The position numbers and the translations under genes were made by a program. A stretch of DNA of 64,000 bases from Kalmusia sp. IMI 367209 (Eukaryota; Ascomycota; Dothideomycetes; Pleosporales; Didymosphaeriaceae), in NCBI GenBank assembly GCA_027946365.1, contig JAPEUQ010000002.1:3782001-3846000 (forward strand). Direction: 5' to 3'. Shown here one piece after another: positions 1-11,715 of the stretch. Every line of letters starts with the position of its first letter. The stretch's first letter is position 1. Under the pieces are notes generated by a model. That model had not been told where the DNA came from. It did not search any database and saw only the letters and a list, made by a program, of their open reading frames with translations.

Positions 1-515
1 ATTGCTGATTTTGGCAATAGGACGTGGGTTTCAAAGATCGTCACATTCTCGCGGTTTGATTGCTTCGCTACTGTCTCCGCCACGCCCATCTCAGGAAAAC
101 CGAAACAGGTTTCTCATCAGCCTCCTTACGTGGCTTGTGCATTCTATCCGTACCATTCTCGTCCTTGAGGCCTAGTGTCACGGCTTACTCGTGACGTTGG
201 TGGGATTTTCACGGCCGCCGGGTATTGGGGTCCGTAGTGAAGTCTTATTTCTTGGAGGATCGCCCTCCACACCTTGGTAAGAACATTCTGGACCTTTCCT
301 TCAAACAGGGGCTGAACATTGAGTCCAGGTTTCGGCTTTTGCATCCGTGTCAAATGCGCTGCCGCATCACTCACAGATTCCACGTGGAGAATACGGGCGT
401 GTCGCAGGTAGGTGTTTTGTAAGACAACTGCTTAGGCAGAGGAATGCTCTTCCTTGACCGCCGGCTCTGCTTGCTCTGCGTAACACTCCGTACATTCACA
501 GCGATCGACGTCATC
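1..515. other. Intergenic, no gene seen
   Basis: No reading frame here has recognisable protein features. The short overlapping frames on both strands look like chance. The stretch lies downstream of the minus-strand gene that ends near 516. Confidence 0.5.
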
Positions 516-1134
516 TCACTTGCCCCAGTCAAGAGGATGTCCGTGTCTCGGTCTTTTCTTCGTTGCCCATGGTCTCTGTTTTCTCGCAGCATAGTCCTGC
601 AGCAGCTTGTAGGTCTGCGGATCTTGTTTTCTCTGAACCCTTCGCACTTCATCCTCGAACAGTTCCGTGATCTCGAGATCTTCATCAAATAGTCTTTCTA
701 ACACTCTCGCGTTACGTTCCTGCAATGCGAGAAGTGCTAGGCAAGTACGCAGGTTCCTTACATGCCTGTGGTTCAGTCGGGCTAATGAAGCTTGCATCTC
801 GTCCATGTTGCCGTCGCGGTACGCAGTGAATACATCCTCGAATGGCTTTGAGTCTGCGAACGTCAGACATGCAGGTTTCCTGCTAGATGATGCACCTACC
901 TTCTACTTTATCCTCCTCGTGTGCAATCCAACGGTTTAAGCTGTAGCCTAGAGGATCTACGTCCTCGAGCTCAATCCGTGTCTGGTCATCGCCTTTGTGA
1001 TACACGCCATCTTTTACCAGATGCTGGAAGATGGCGTGGAAGTACTCTGCCTCAGTGATCTCGCCCGACTTCTTCCTATAGTAGGCTTGGCGATAGCATG
1101 GATTTGGAGACCTGGTTGGCGCTGGACTCGTCAT
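516..1134 (-). CDS. Hypothetical protein, 190 aa, two exons
   Basis: I do not recognise a family. Two exons, 1134..900 and 853..516, join across a 46-nt intron with a GTAGGT donor and a CGCAG acceptor. The joined frame stays open and gives 190 residues. The product is hydrophilic and rich in charged residues, with no signal peptide or membrane segment. The C-terminal half (from about residue 95) is a run of Leu, Glu and Arg that looks alpha-helical, and it ends in a basic tail with several Lys/Arg-Pro pairs. The ATG at 1134 is the first in frame and is followed by a polar, Pro-rich N-terminus. The clean phase-1 splice and the composition make it more likely a real gene than a chance frame. 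Its function is unknown. Confidence 0.6.
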
Positions 1135-2129
1135 TCTGGAGATACGTATGTGATTCCCATAATGTCTTGAGAGACGTGGAGCTTTTATCGAGGTAGATGC
1201 ATCGCTGCGCCTGCAGGCTGTGCCACTCGGGCGAGTAGTGAATCAATGAGACTAAGGTGCGGTGCCATCTAGGTGGGGGCTAGAACATGTTAAAATACTT
1301 CATGAACATGGAACCACAGCCATATCCAATTGCATATCTTCAAAGCTGTAAAGCATAATATTGGAATCTGAAGGCTGTCGGCTATTGAAATAACGTCGTT
1401 TGGCGTAAACTCGAAGTGCGGTGTACGAGGTTGCATTGCGGCACAGCGATCGGTGATAAGACAGTAAGCTCACTCGATACTGCGACCAGGTCAAATCTCT
1501 TCTCTATTGATCAACCACGGTCCTCGGTAATACGCTACTTGCTAATAATCAAATTTATTGAATGTGTGAAAAGGCCAGCAGGCGTCTGATAAGGAATATG
1601 CATGGTGGCTGATCAGCGTCCATGAGCAATTCGATGCTGAGTTGCGGCTGGAGTGGCGCCTAGACGTAAGGCAATTTCACATCGGCGTGGAAAAGTGCAA
1701 ACTCTCATCAAAAATGACAACGTAATGTTGGCTTTTGTATCTTTGCTGCAGAAAAGAACTTGTCGTGACCGCACAGTCCTTCTGGACTCGTTATGCGGAT
1801 CATGACTTTTGCTGGCAAAGGTTTTATTACTGCCCGATGGACTTGCTCACATGTGGCATTAGTATGTCGCCGAAGACTGAAGCTGTCCTGCAGCGTCGTC
1901 GTCCTGATTGTAAGCAGTTCAACCACGTCATCCGTGTTGCATATCGCTACTGTGACTGGTTTACATTGGCGCTTTTAGCCTACGTAAGTTGAAAATTTCC
2001 CATGGAAATGACCGTGACTGGTACTGTATGACGCATTTTATTCGGGGACCGGCCAGCTGTGTTTGGCTGACAGGCATTTCGGAACTGTGTGCCTGCTCAG
2101 TATTCGAACAAGCAATTGGGCTTTATTCG
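1135..2129. other. Intergenic, no gene seen
   Basis: About 1 kb between two minus-strand genes. Frames of up to about 85 codons occur on both strands, but none shows domain-like composition, plausible splice partners or a promoter. The part next to 1134 would hold the promoter of the unknown gene. Confidence 0.5.
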
Positions 2130-2774
2130 TCATTCCTGCGTCGTTGTCCGCTCATTCCAAAATCCCTTCCCGTAGCTAAGAAGGATCTCATCACCTTTAG
2201 CGATGCCTTTGGTTCTTTTCCCGCTCTTCCCCGCACGCAATACGAATACTCCCATTCTCTGCTCCACCTTACCGTTGCCCAAGTCGATGTATGTGTCGCG
2301 AAACTCCGCATTTGGTCCTGTCGATACGCCTCTGTAGTCATTTATGAATCTTGCTTCATTGCCCATCTTCGACGCATCAACACCGATGCCGTGCTCGCGA
2401 TCCAGTGACAGGTCGTAGTCAGATGACTCGTCAGTTTCCATTTGATCGTGCACGTAGCCCAAGTAAGGCAATATAAAAGAGGCTGGTGGAAGATGTCGGT
2501 TTGCGAAAAGTCCGTACTGGCCATTTGCAGGATGAGCTGGATCTCCTATCGGTGTGATCTTGACGTTTGAATAGGGAGCGGTAACAATGCGGGCTACTTC
2601 GCCGGTTGGCAGTTCGGATTTGGGTAGAATCAATGTACTCGTGGCATCGCTAGTCAGTTTTTTGGAGTAGTATGGTGAGCGAAGGTACGGCATTTCTGGC
2701 GGCCAATTCTGTGGAAGGCCGGAGCCTGTCATATTAGTCTTTCTCGGCGGATTGCTGTTCTGTTTCTTATGCAT
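2130..2774 (-). CDS. SET-domain protein, probable lysine methyltransferase
   Basis: A single-exon frame of 214 aa read from an ATG. The C-terminal two thirds carry the SET signature: a hydrophobic segment of the type ILPYLGYV at about residues 100-108, then the pseudoknot core MGNEARFINDYRG around residue 137, and finally KGDEILLSYGKGFW close to the end, where the family has a Gly-Glu-Glu-Leu plus Tyr-Gly motif. In SET proteins the RFIN(H/D) strand and the terminal Tyr bind S-adenosylmethionine and form the lysine channel. No pre-SET or post-SET cysteine cluster is visible and the protein is short, so the substrate cannot be told; histones or other proteins are both possible. The first 60 residues are Pro- and Ser-rich and probably disordered. 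An upstream exon cannot be excluded. Confidence 0.8.
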   Translation of the reverse strand: MHKKQNSNPPRKTNMTGSGLPQNWPPEMPYLRSPYYSKKLTSDATSTLILPKSELPTGEVARIVTAPYSNVKITPIGDPAHPANGQYGLFANRHLPPASFILPYLGYVHDQMETDESSDYDLSLDREHGIGVDASKMGNEARFINDYRGVSTGPNAEFRDTYIDLGNGKVEQRMGVFVLRAGKSGKRTKGIAKGDEILLSYGKGFWNERTTTQE

Positions 2775-4363
2775 GGTGAGGTGCGAACAACCCGATCAAG
2801 CTGCAGAATAGTTTCCTCCTCGTGGGATGAGAAGCAATAAAGTCGCGAAGTAGTAGTCGCTACGCTTGTCGGTACAATTGGCAGATCGTATAGAGTACTT
2901 TGCAATGTATAGTGTAGATATTGAGTATTGGTGAGGCACGTCTCAGGATCGCGATGTTGTTCTATAGTGGTTTTTGACGGTGGAGTGAATGTGCGTCCAG
3001 CGTCCTTTCCCCGCTTGTCTCCCCACCAAGCGCGCTTACTGTGAAGGAAAAAAAACCAAATAGCTTTCGAACCTCACCACAACACCATCCTGCAGCTCGC
3101 GACCACTATGTTATCACGCAGCCTTCGCGTTCTATTACACCGAGCCTTCGCGGTTTCGTGGTCCGTTCGTTCAGTACAGTTTTCTGGTCGCGTGCCGTGC
3201 CGGCTGGATATCCGACGTGGGCGCGACGCGTTGTTTTTAGCTTTTCCTACAAGCCATCATGACACTGCCATTGCATGATTGCAATATCAGCCATTGGCTC
3301 CGGCGTGCGCTAAGAGCACGGGAGGCATCTGGAGAATTCGAAATGCGAAATTACCCGGCACCGAGTTGGCGGCAAACAAGGAAAATAATATCGAAAAGTG
3401 ATTACTGAGCGCTTCTGGTAGTGATTTCCGAACACGCAGAATAGTACCGCTGACAACGAGCAAGGGAACTTGTTCGCCAAATGCAACAGCTGCTCGAGGC
3501 GAGCTTCACTTTGCGCGCATATTCTGAGCAGATGCCGCACTGGTCGTGATTCGGCGGTTTTGCCTCCCGGCTGACTGCATGTACCAAATTAGTGTGCGTT
3601 CCAGACGCAGGAACCCGCACAAATTCGAGACCTCAACTCATGGAGTCCCTACCGAATTTTGGTAGTGTGCGGGCTGCTGTTTTTCTCGGTCAAGCGTGGG
3701 GAGTGAGCGCCCTTCTCCACTGTTGATCGATTGATCGCTGTGACAGTTGGTCCCACTACGATGGCTCAGGTCCGCTACAGTGACAGCACACCGACTCACC
3801 GAATCGTGAGGTCCTGCCGCAATTCACAGCGAGCGCGGGACATCTGGCTCGCTGTACGCGCACACAACAGAACGCTCTCTCGGAACAAATTTCCCTACAA
3901 ACTTTACTTCTCGGTATTCCAACGATAACGCTCCTCCTTTTATGCGGCTCAAGCGCATCGACGAACAACCGACCAATCCGGCTAGTTGGCGGTTGTGCAC
4001 GTCAGCCCCTGTCTGCACAACCTGTGCACTAAACACAACTCGAGCTGAAGAGGTTTAGGGCGAGACAACGAGCTGCTGACACAACATGGCTACTGGCAAG
4101 GGAAGTAGCTCTTTAATTTCGTTTCTCCAGCAGAGTGCCCTTTCGATACGCCCTGTAGTGCTCTATCAATAAACACGCCAGGTTCCGGGCCCTGTAGCGG
4201 CTCCTATCAGCGCTCCCCCTATTCCGTATCGCCCGACTCATCTGCCATGGCCGCCACACGCGGGGCCAAGACTCCCAAATGCTGGCAAACGAATGCAACC
4301 ATGCGAGCAGCTCCCCTGTCGGATGCCTTGACAGGCTAAGTCAGCGCTGTTGTGCATCGTGAA
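2775..4363. other. Intergenic, no gene seen
   Basis: Roughly 1.6 kb separating the minus-strand SET gene from the plus-strand wall-protein gene, so it must contain both promoters. Several frames of 60-75 codons are present on both strands, but their products are low in complexity or arginine-rich and no splice structure links them. Confidence 0.5.
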
Positions 4364-4369
4364 TATAAA
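4364..4369 (+). promoter_or_regulatory. TATA box of the wall-protein gene
   Basis: TATAAA lies about 145 nt before the start codon at 4515. It is followed by a strongly pyrimidine-rich leader with repeated CT and CCA blocks, a layout typical of highly expressed fungal genes. Confidence 0.55.
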
Positions 4370-4514
4370 GCGCCTGCGGTCCCATCTACGAACTTTCCTT
4401 CCTCACCACACACTCGCTACTTAATACACCGGTCTTCACCGATTTCACTCGTTTTCCAACGACCTATACTTAATACCTCCGCGTAATAATACCAACCCAC
4501 CCCCAACAATCAAA

Positions 4515-5039
4515 ATGAAGTCCTTCGCCGTCGCTGCCTTCGTGGCCGTTGCCGCCGCTGTCCCTCAGTACGAGGTTGCTCCCCCGGCCTACAACTCCAG
4601 CTCTGTGGCCTACAGCACCCCGGTCTACAGCACCCCCTCCATCCCCGAGTACTCTGCCTCGTCCAGCTCTGTCGAGTACTCTGCCACCACCGTTGAGTGC
4701 TCCGGCCCTACTGAGGTTCCCGTCGGCCCCAGCTACACTTTCACCTACACCGGCACTGAGACCACCACCTTGACCTTCTCCTACCCGGTCTCTGCCCCCG
4801 CTGGCGGTTACACCCCGGCCCCGGTTGCTCCCTCTGCCCCGGCCTACCCTACCTCCAACGGCACTGTTCCGTCTGCCCCGGCTCCTTCGTACCCTGCCGG
4901 TACTGCCGCTCCCCCGGCCCCGTCAGGCACTGGAGCCTACACTCCCGGAACTCCTTCTCCCTCTGAGTTCCCCGGTGCCGCTGGCAAGACTGGTCTCTCC
5001 ATGCTCGTCGTTGCCGGTGCCCTTGCTGCTTTCTTGTAA
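4515..5039 (+). CDS. Small GPI-anchored cell-wall protein
   Basis: A 174-aa product from one exon. It begins with a signal peptide (MKSFAVAAFVAVAAAVP, likely cleaved near residue 17). The middle is dominated by Ser, Thr, Pro, Tyr and Ala, with repeated Tyr-Ser-Thr-Pro blocks and a second half built on Ala-Pro units, which is a heavily O-glycosylated stalk in this class. It ends with a small-residue omega site region (GAAGKTG) and a hydrophobic tail of about 14 residues, the GPI-attachment signal. Two Asn-X-Ser/Thr sites are present. Such proteins are delivered to the plasma membrane or cross-linked into the wall. Codon use is strongly biased to C-ending codons, and the TATA box and CT-rich leader suggest high expression. 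No catalytic domain is present. Confidence 0.85.
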   Translation: MKSFAVAAFVAVAAAVPQYEVAPPAYNSSSVAYSTPVYSTPSIPEYSASSSSVEYSATTVECSGPTEVPVGPSYTFTYTGTETTTLTFSYPVSAPAGGYTPAPVAPSAPAYPTSNGTVPSAPAPSYPAGTAAPPAPSGTGAYTPGTPSPSEFPGAAGKTGLSMLVVAGALAAFL

Positions 5040-6791
5040 GCAGCTTCCTCTCTGAAGATCTCTGGGCTTGTCTAGTTCTGGGGTTCGACGAGAAGAAGAG
5101 GGACGGTGATCAGAAGAGGATTGGATTCTGCCATGGTTGATGACTTTCAGAGGTTCTGCTTCACGATGGTTGCATTGCGAGGTTGGAGTTCTGGGGGTTG
5201 TCATCATGATACCTCGCGCCTATGCGCTGCAGCATTTCGATTGTACAATTTAATATTACGCTTGGTCGATGAGCTACTGCCAATATCCAGCTCGGAGGAA
5301 CTTGTGTGTGGTCTGGTGGCTTCTCATGTTCATAGACTTTGATACTCGAAATAGTCGGCAAGTTTAATTGACATGGATTTCACCTCTATAACTGAACTCC
5401 CGCTTTCTCTGTGATGTTCCAACGTGAAGTGAAATCAGACGTTGCACTGAAGTAGTTCTCTAGCGGACTCTGACGCGACGATCAATCCAACGTGCGACCT
5501 GCAGGTACGCCGCTGACTGCTCACAGGGGCACTGTTCTGACCTTGAGCAACGAAATTACAGCCAACGCCACGGCGCTTGGTTGCTTGTCGCGCCGCCTTA
5601 CGCTCGGCGCCAACCCGTGTCGGTGCTTCCGTCTGACAGGCCATGGCTTCGTTCTCGCTTACCAGCAGCCACCGACGGCATCGTGAAGGATTCGCGCAAT
5701 TTGTCGCGTGCAGTTGGCTTTTCGCGCAGTTTGGTATTGGATGCGTTGTTGTCTCTTGCTTCGATAATGTAGGTTTTGCATTGGCTTGCACTATTGTTGT
5801 GACTATTGGAGTGAGTTGGGCTGTCCACCTGAACAGGGCTGTGAGAGCTGGGATCAGCTACGACCGTAACGCTACGCTTGCATCTCACCACCCACCAAAC
5901 CGTCCCTGTTCCCGGAGATTCGTTCGTTCGTTCTTATCTTGTTGCAACGCCGACGTCGAGCTCCGCGGCTACCGTGCCTCCTCGCTCCAAGGCTTCTCTT
6001 CGCATAGTTTCCCTTTCCAGTTACAGGCCCGAAAGGCGACCGAAGCGTTCATCCAACTGTTTCAGAAACCGGGTATCTTTTTTCTGGTGCCAACGTTGTG
6101 ACATGCCTGTTTGCTTTTCAACGGCCAGCCCTTGCATGTGCGTTAAGCGGTGTATGTGAGCGTTTGATTTCCGGCGATATTTGTGAGACAGGGATGTGTG
6201 TTTTGTGCCACGCGCGACGCCAGGAGGGCGTCCACGTTGTTGTACGAAACCGTGTCGCAGTCCAATTCCCTGACAGGCTCTCAATGCGCACATTTCAGCT
6301 TTGTGGCAAGCCGTGTCGAAAACTGTGCCTGTCCACGCCTTCCTATAGTCAAGTCAGGGGCACTCATATCGTCGACCCAATGCTCTTGAAAATATAGGTA
6401 ATTCTCGAGGTGGGAGCACTCTGTCCACTCTTGTGGGAGACTTCTTCTGTCACTTCTTCTTGCTATCAGCCGTTCAACGTTCATCACCGCCCGCTGACTA
6501 CTTCCACACGGCTTTTCGCAATGTCATCTCAAGCGATCCTACCTAGCATCTTTCTCAGCCTTCAACGGCATTCATGGTGTCGCCTTGCCCAGCCCTTGCG
6601 ACCTAGTATCCGTTCGTGGTTGACGTCTGTAGTCGAGCGAGCTGAAGTGGGGTGCGGAAGCGTTCCGTGCATCCACCTGGGGCACTTTCGAAGCGGAATG
6701 TTGCCCCGCAAATCGTAACTACACAAGAACGATGTAAGTCGCAAAGAGCTTCCAAACGTATTGACCTTGATCCCTTTTCTTCTAGCTTCCT
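5040..6791. other. Intergenic, no gene supported
   Basis: About 1.75 kb between the wall-protein gene and the dehydrogenase. The longest frame (152 codons, 5643-6101, plus strand) has some hydrophobic stretches but no homology I recognise and no matching promoter or splice structure. I do not call it. Confidence 0.45.
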
Positions 6792-6798
6792 TATAAAA
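6792..6798 (+). promoter_or_regulatory. TATA-like box just before the dehydrogenase
   Basis: TATAAAA stands only about 22 nt before the ATG at 6820. If it is used, the transcript would start at or after this ATG, so the real start site may depend on another upstream element. It may simply be an AT-rich leader. Confidence 0.3.
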
Positions 6799-6819
6799 TA
6801 TTTTTGGAACTCATACACG

Positions 6820-7636
6820 ATGTCAGCACAGAAAGTCGCACTCATCACAGCCAGTTCGGCAGGTCTAGGGGCTCAAGTAGCTCGTGTGCTCGCCCCAGAC
6901 TTCCGCGTCGTAAGTTCTTCTGCATCTTTAGATTTTTCAAGAGTCTCAATTAGCATCTCTCAAGGTCATAAACTATGCTTCAAATGCCTCCCGAGCCGAA
7001 CAACTCGTCGACGAGCTCTCCAAGATTCCCTCCACACATCCGTCTCCTTCAACGCCGCGCTTCCACATCCTCCAAGCCGATGTATCCTCGCGCCCCTCAG
7101 TCGAATCGCTAGTCCAAGACACAATCAAAACAATGGGCCGCCTCGACGTCGTCGTCTCAAACGCCGGCTGGACTCGCATGACCAACTTCCTCAACATCGA
7201 CGAAGCCGTCGTCGACGAAGACTGGGACAAGTGCTTCGTCTTGAACGTGAAGACACACCTGTGGCTCGCCTACGCCGTCAAAGACGCGCTCGCCGAGAAC
7301 GAGGGCACATTCATCACGACCGCGAGCGTGGCAGGCGTCAAGCCCTCGGGCTCGAGCCTCGCATACAGCGTCACCAAGGCCGCGCAGATACATCTCGCCA
7401 AGGGGCTAGCTGTCATCCTGGCACCGAAGATCAGGGTGAATAGCGTGAGCCCGGGCATGATGCTGACCGAGTGGGGATTGAAGTTTCCGGCGGCGAAGAG
7501 GGAAAAGGCCATCGAGAATACGAAGTTGAAGCGGTTGGCGACGGTGGAGGACGTGGCGGATCAGATCAGGACGTTGGCCTTGAGTCGGAGCGTGACGGGG
7601 CAGAACTTGTGTATTGATGGGGGATCGTCAATTTAA
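6820..7636 (+). CDS. Short-chain dehydrogenase/reductase (SDR)
   Basis: Two exons, 6820..6909 and 6965..7636, with a 55-nt intron (GTAAGT donor, CAAG acceptor), give 253 aa. The classical SDR order is visible. The NAD(P)-binding turn is TASSAGLG at residues 10-17. VINYAS follows beta-2, and after it comes an Asp-Val pair. SNAG stands in place of the usual NNAG. The catalytic Ser is about residue 151, followed by Tyr164 and Lys168 in the YSVTK motif. The SPGMMLTEW segment and a C-terminal IDGGSSI complete it. The Asn-Tyr-Ala-Ser after beta-2 is common in NADP-using members, which is inference here. Length is normal for classical SDRs (about 250 aa). The substrate is unknown; 3-oxoacyl reductase-like or secondary-alcohol dehydrogenase activity would both fit. 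The splice choice is forced, because the other acceptor in range leads to an early stop. Confidence 0.88.
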
Positions 7637-10600
7637 GCCCATAGTCGATTATACTGTTTATAGACTCTTGCGATTCTGCCGATGCTTTGTCGTCATTCTT
7701 GGGTATCGACAGATGAATTATGGGAACGTAGCAACCTCACTCCTGCGTGATGAGCTTCATCACCGCATATATTGTAATCCAAGGAGTGATGACTGCATAG
7801 ACAGGATTCATTTCCGCCAGTGTTCAGCAAAGGGAACGCATCCGGAACCATGATACAAAATTTGTATTCTTTCATTTGAGAGCGAGAATGACGGAAGCAA
7901 CACTATGAGATTTCGTTGCTATTTCGTGTCCCCATAGAAAGGAGACCGAACTGTCTTCTTCGTGTCTTAATTTTAATCAGCATTATATACCCCTGATCTC
8001 GGACGCTGCACATGACTTTGACAGTGTCTTTTTTGTGGGAGCCTCTCGCTCGTATATCTGTATGATATAGCTTAGGGTGCAGCCTTTCAAAATGATGTGC
8101 AGAAGCGTCTGGCCCTTTTCGATACGCGCAATGGTCTGCACAGCATCGTCCATGTGCGTCCTGAATAGCTTTGTGATGAATCAGACTCTACGCGGTCTGG
8201 CCTTGCCACCCAATCTGTGTAACGTTCGTTAGTAGTAAATAAAGGTCTACATATGAGCGATATACGTACTGCTTTTAACAGCTCCTTAGCATGAAGAAGG
8301 CCACCGACCAGCTAAACTCCTTCACGAGGCTCTAGTAGGTGCGGGCCATGATCGCGTGTGACCGCTGTTCTTACGTCGCGGCCCTGATATTGAGACCTTA
8401 GCCCTGCTTGCATAATGCGGAGCCTCCACGTTTATTGCGTTTGCATGTCGCCTCTTTCCTGATATATCTAGAGACGCGATCTGCGACGGTCTTCATGGCT
8501 GCAGAATCCTTGGTTCCTAAGCGCCTAGCCAGCTCACCCTGACGATTCTCGTTAAACTCTGTGTACACCTTTAAAAGTTTGTCGTGGTAATGGTACTGTC
8601 AGAAAAATACGTGAATCTAGTAGGTATTACTGACGCTAGTATTCATAGCAATTAGTGAGACTTTTGCGGTAGCCTCCTTTAGCTTTCTCATAGCCTGGTT
8701 CAATTCACGTTTTACGCTCTCGTTGAGTTCGAAGGCTTCTTCCTTACATGTCCACCATTTCTCAGGGTATAAGCCCTAAGAAACTACTTTATGTCCGCGA
8801 GGCTGGGCGTACCGTACATTCGATAGAAGCTGCGAACAATGTTGTCACGTACGTCGCAAGCCATACAATAATTAACAGGTTTTGTAGAGATATTGCCGCC
8901 TTCAATAAGGAGTTCTTGGAAAGATATGTGGGCTTGTAGGACTCGTTGTTTTGAAAACTCTTCGGAAATAGCCAAATCATCTATCATCAAGAATTGTGGT
9001 GGCTTCGCTGAGTCGGGTTGCATATCGTCATAAGTGTAGATCCGCTTGGTTTTGACGACTCATACCTGTCGCAATCTTTTCGTTTGGTGTCAAGACATAT
9101 TTCTCCGGCTCAGCGCATTCGGCATGACACGGAGAGTCGTAAAAATGTGCTGACATCTGGCTCCTTGTTTCATATGATGAAGCTTCAAGCACATCCAGTG
9201 CGCTATTGTAGTATTTGCGAGGAGGGAACATAAGACCGAATAAATCTACTTTGTGACGGTTGGAAAGAGAGCACACTATGGACATATAAGCTTAGTATAG
9301 TGTTTTGGATACGGATCAAATTTCCTCGTCTAGGCAATTGACTGCAACTGCGCTCGAGCTCCATGAGCAGATCGAGTGGAATTTTGGGAAGAGCGGACAG
9401 AACAAACATGCCCATCACCTGGAACTCTTGAAAACCAAAAGATAGCCTTTAACATGCTTCGATTTATAGAGATTGAGGTCGCTCTACATGACTTTGCTCG
9501 ATTGATTTTTCTGGGGGTATAGAATCAACTACGACGATACAGCTGTCCGTAGGTTCGGGTTTGCCAGGGATTTAACGAGACTAGAATAGTTATGTGGCCT
9601 AAGATTCAATATATTATCTCTGATTGATGTTTTCTACTCTCGTCTTTCCCTCTTTCCCTACTTTCCATGAGGTAAAAGTCAGACTTTTCCCTCCCACGGA
9701 TGAGGAAGAAATCGGATCATTCAACTCTCATAAAGCATAATATGAATGGACTTAGAGAACGAATAGTGAAGTGCAGAGCGTCAAAAGTCTAGGGTGCGGA
9801 CAGATTGTCTTTTATACAGAAGTGTTGGGTGTCTAGGTGTGCAATTAATGTAATACCCATAGGCCCCAATTTTCTCTTAGAACACGTGAAAGTGTCAAGC
9901 GCGGTATGTTAGGTTTGCAAGGGCGGGTGGTGACCCGAACATGTATAGTAGACGTCATGTATTTCAGTCCGCATGCCGCGAAGCTAAAGGTGCCAAAAGT
10001 ATACCCAGGAGACATCATAGCTCGTTCCAGTACCTTTATCTACTCCATTTGCAGCGATCGCCTATCTAGAGAGTAAGAATAAGTCGAGCATGCGCTTGCC
10101 ACCTCGAGATTAATGACGAGAACAGAAGCAAGGATATATGATTCGATTACGCCATTTGTAATCTCCTTGATTCAAAGCATAACAGTGATTCGGAATGGCA
10201 AAAACATACTGCCGAAAAGGTGACTTTTTACAAGGTCCTCACGTTACACAGCTAGCTTGAGTGAGTAGACGGAGCGGTTGCGCTACATTTGGCGATTGAT
10301 TTGAGAGCAGAGCAATGACCAGACATGCGTCCAGAATGTGAGAAATTTTAGTCTACCTGCTCTAGACCGGAAATGTGGTGCTGTAGGTAGAATCGTGTCT
10401 ACTGAAATATCCCCAGTGCGTGAGGAGCTAGAGAACATACGAAAGGCATGTTGCCACATAGATCAGGATTGAAAGAACAGAGAAGAGGCGGCACATATAT
10501 CTGGTGCTGAGAAACATTCATCGATTACGTTAGGTTTTCAGTGAAGTTGTAGACTAATCTGTCCTTAACCCCGAGAGCGGACAGAGCACACATACGTAGT

Positions 10601-11715
10601 TTCATATTGGTTTATCAAGGAACGAATTCCGTAACACTTCAAAGCGTTTTGCAAGGGTTTGTAATGTGTTGAGGAGAACGCAAGTCCAAGAGTCAAGAAA
10701 GCAGAGATTTGTTAAATTGAATCATGTTACATGGCGTTCACCACTTAGAAATACGGTTGCTGTCTCCTTGCTGTCTCCATATCAGAAGGGCAGCAGACCA
10801 AGATGCATTTTTTATGTTGACCACCGTTTTGAACCAAGGGGTAGATTGTAGAAGACATAGGCTTATACGTTGATGTATTTTAGTCCGCTAGGCACAAAAA
10901 ATAGTCCGAGTGTGGGAAAGGAAGACGTCGCTCTTGCCTCTGAGCGCTTTATTAAACCTCGATGCAAAGTAAGGCGGACCAGCCAATAGATTCATTTCAT
11001 ATGGAATGGCATTTTTGTGGTCCAAAGTCCGCGCCATGCCAATCCATCAAAGTCATTTCTACACAGATCTGGGACATTATCGACGCGCACGAGTGCTATA
11101 TGCCGGTGCATGAAATCGCTTCACAACTTATATCAATGATATGTAGAGCACTAAATAAGCAGAGCGCATGTTATCCGAGGATGACGGTTTTGAAAATTTT
11201 TGTTTCGGCTTGATATCTTAACGAAGGCGACCAAGAATCACATCTGAAAATGGTAAGATGTTTTTTTGTGAGACCGTAGCCACGCTTGTGTAGTTTTTGA
11301 ATCTCGGTTTCGGTAGTAAAGAAGTACGAGTCCCAAAAGACCTAAGAAATTGTTTTAGTTCGCTTATGCGAAGAAGACTGTTGGTGTAGGAGGAAATTGG
11401 AAGGAGAGGAGGAGTATATGGATAGGTCATGCGGCATATGGGTTTGGATGATCACGAGAAACAGATGGCGGCGGAGATGGCATGTTATCTGATCGGATGA
11501 GTGTATGTCTGATGATTGAGAGAACAGGAGTGTGCTGTACGCAGGCTCAGGGCCCTCTAAACACGCCGTGGCGGAGACTGTCCTTACAACCCTTATTCCG
11601 TGGCCTTCGTATAGCGAGCCATCTCAAGATGATGCGCAAGCAGACTGAGTTTAATCTTGTACGCCCCAACTCAAGAGTTCACAGCAATCCTTAAGCTGAT
11701 GATCGACTTCAATGC
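7637..11715. other. Gene-poor, AT-leaning block
   Basis: Four kilobases without an intact gene, visibly richer in A and T than the flanks. It contains the decayed coding remains at about 8.0-9.4 kb listed separately and a diverged 16-bp repeat (9957 and 10873). Between 9.45 and 11.2 kb almost every frame is broken within 60 codons. This looks like old, degraded sequence such as relics of a mobile element or a dead gene. I saw no terminal repeats or transposase motif. Confidence 0.45.
8010..9420 (-). pseudogene. Decayed protein-coding remains, family unknown
   Basis: On the minus strand a series of frames with coding-like composition follows in order, each interrupted by stops or frame changes. 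A segment starting with an ATG at 9415 has a hydrophobic helix rich in Leu. Segments at about 9240-9060 and 9000-8790 are joinable through a GTATGA...CAG intron. A Lys/Glu-rich helical segment around 8750-8640 is followed by another after an apparent intron ending CAG near 8597, and a last piece lies at about 8170-8010. At least one TAG and one frame shift separate the pieces, so no intact protein can be read. I cannot name the family. The alternative is a heavily intron-rich gene that I have mis-spliced. Confidence 0.35.

Noticed and set aside
5643..6101. Plus-strand frame of 152 codons with hydrophobic stretches
   Set aside because: No family, no promoter-like element placed before it, and equally long frames overlap it in other phases; composition is Ser/Arg/His/Phe-mixed as in chance translation.
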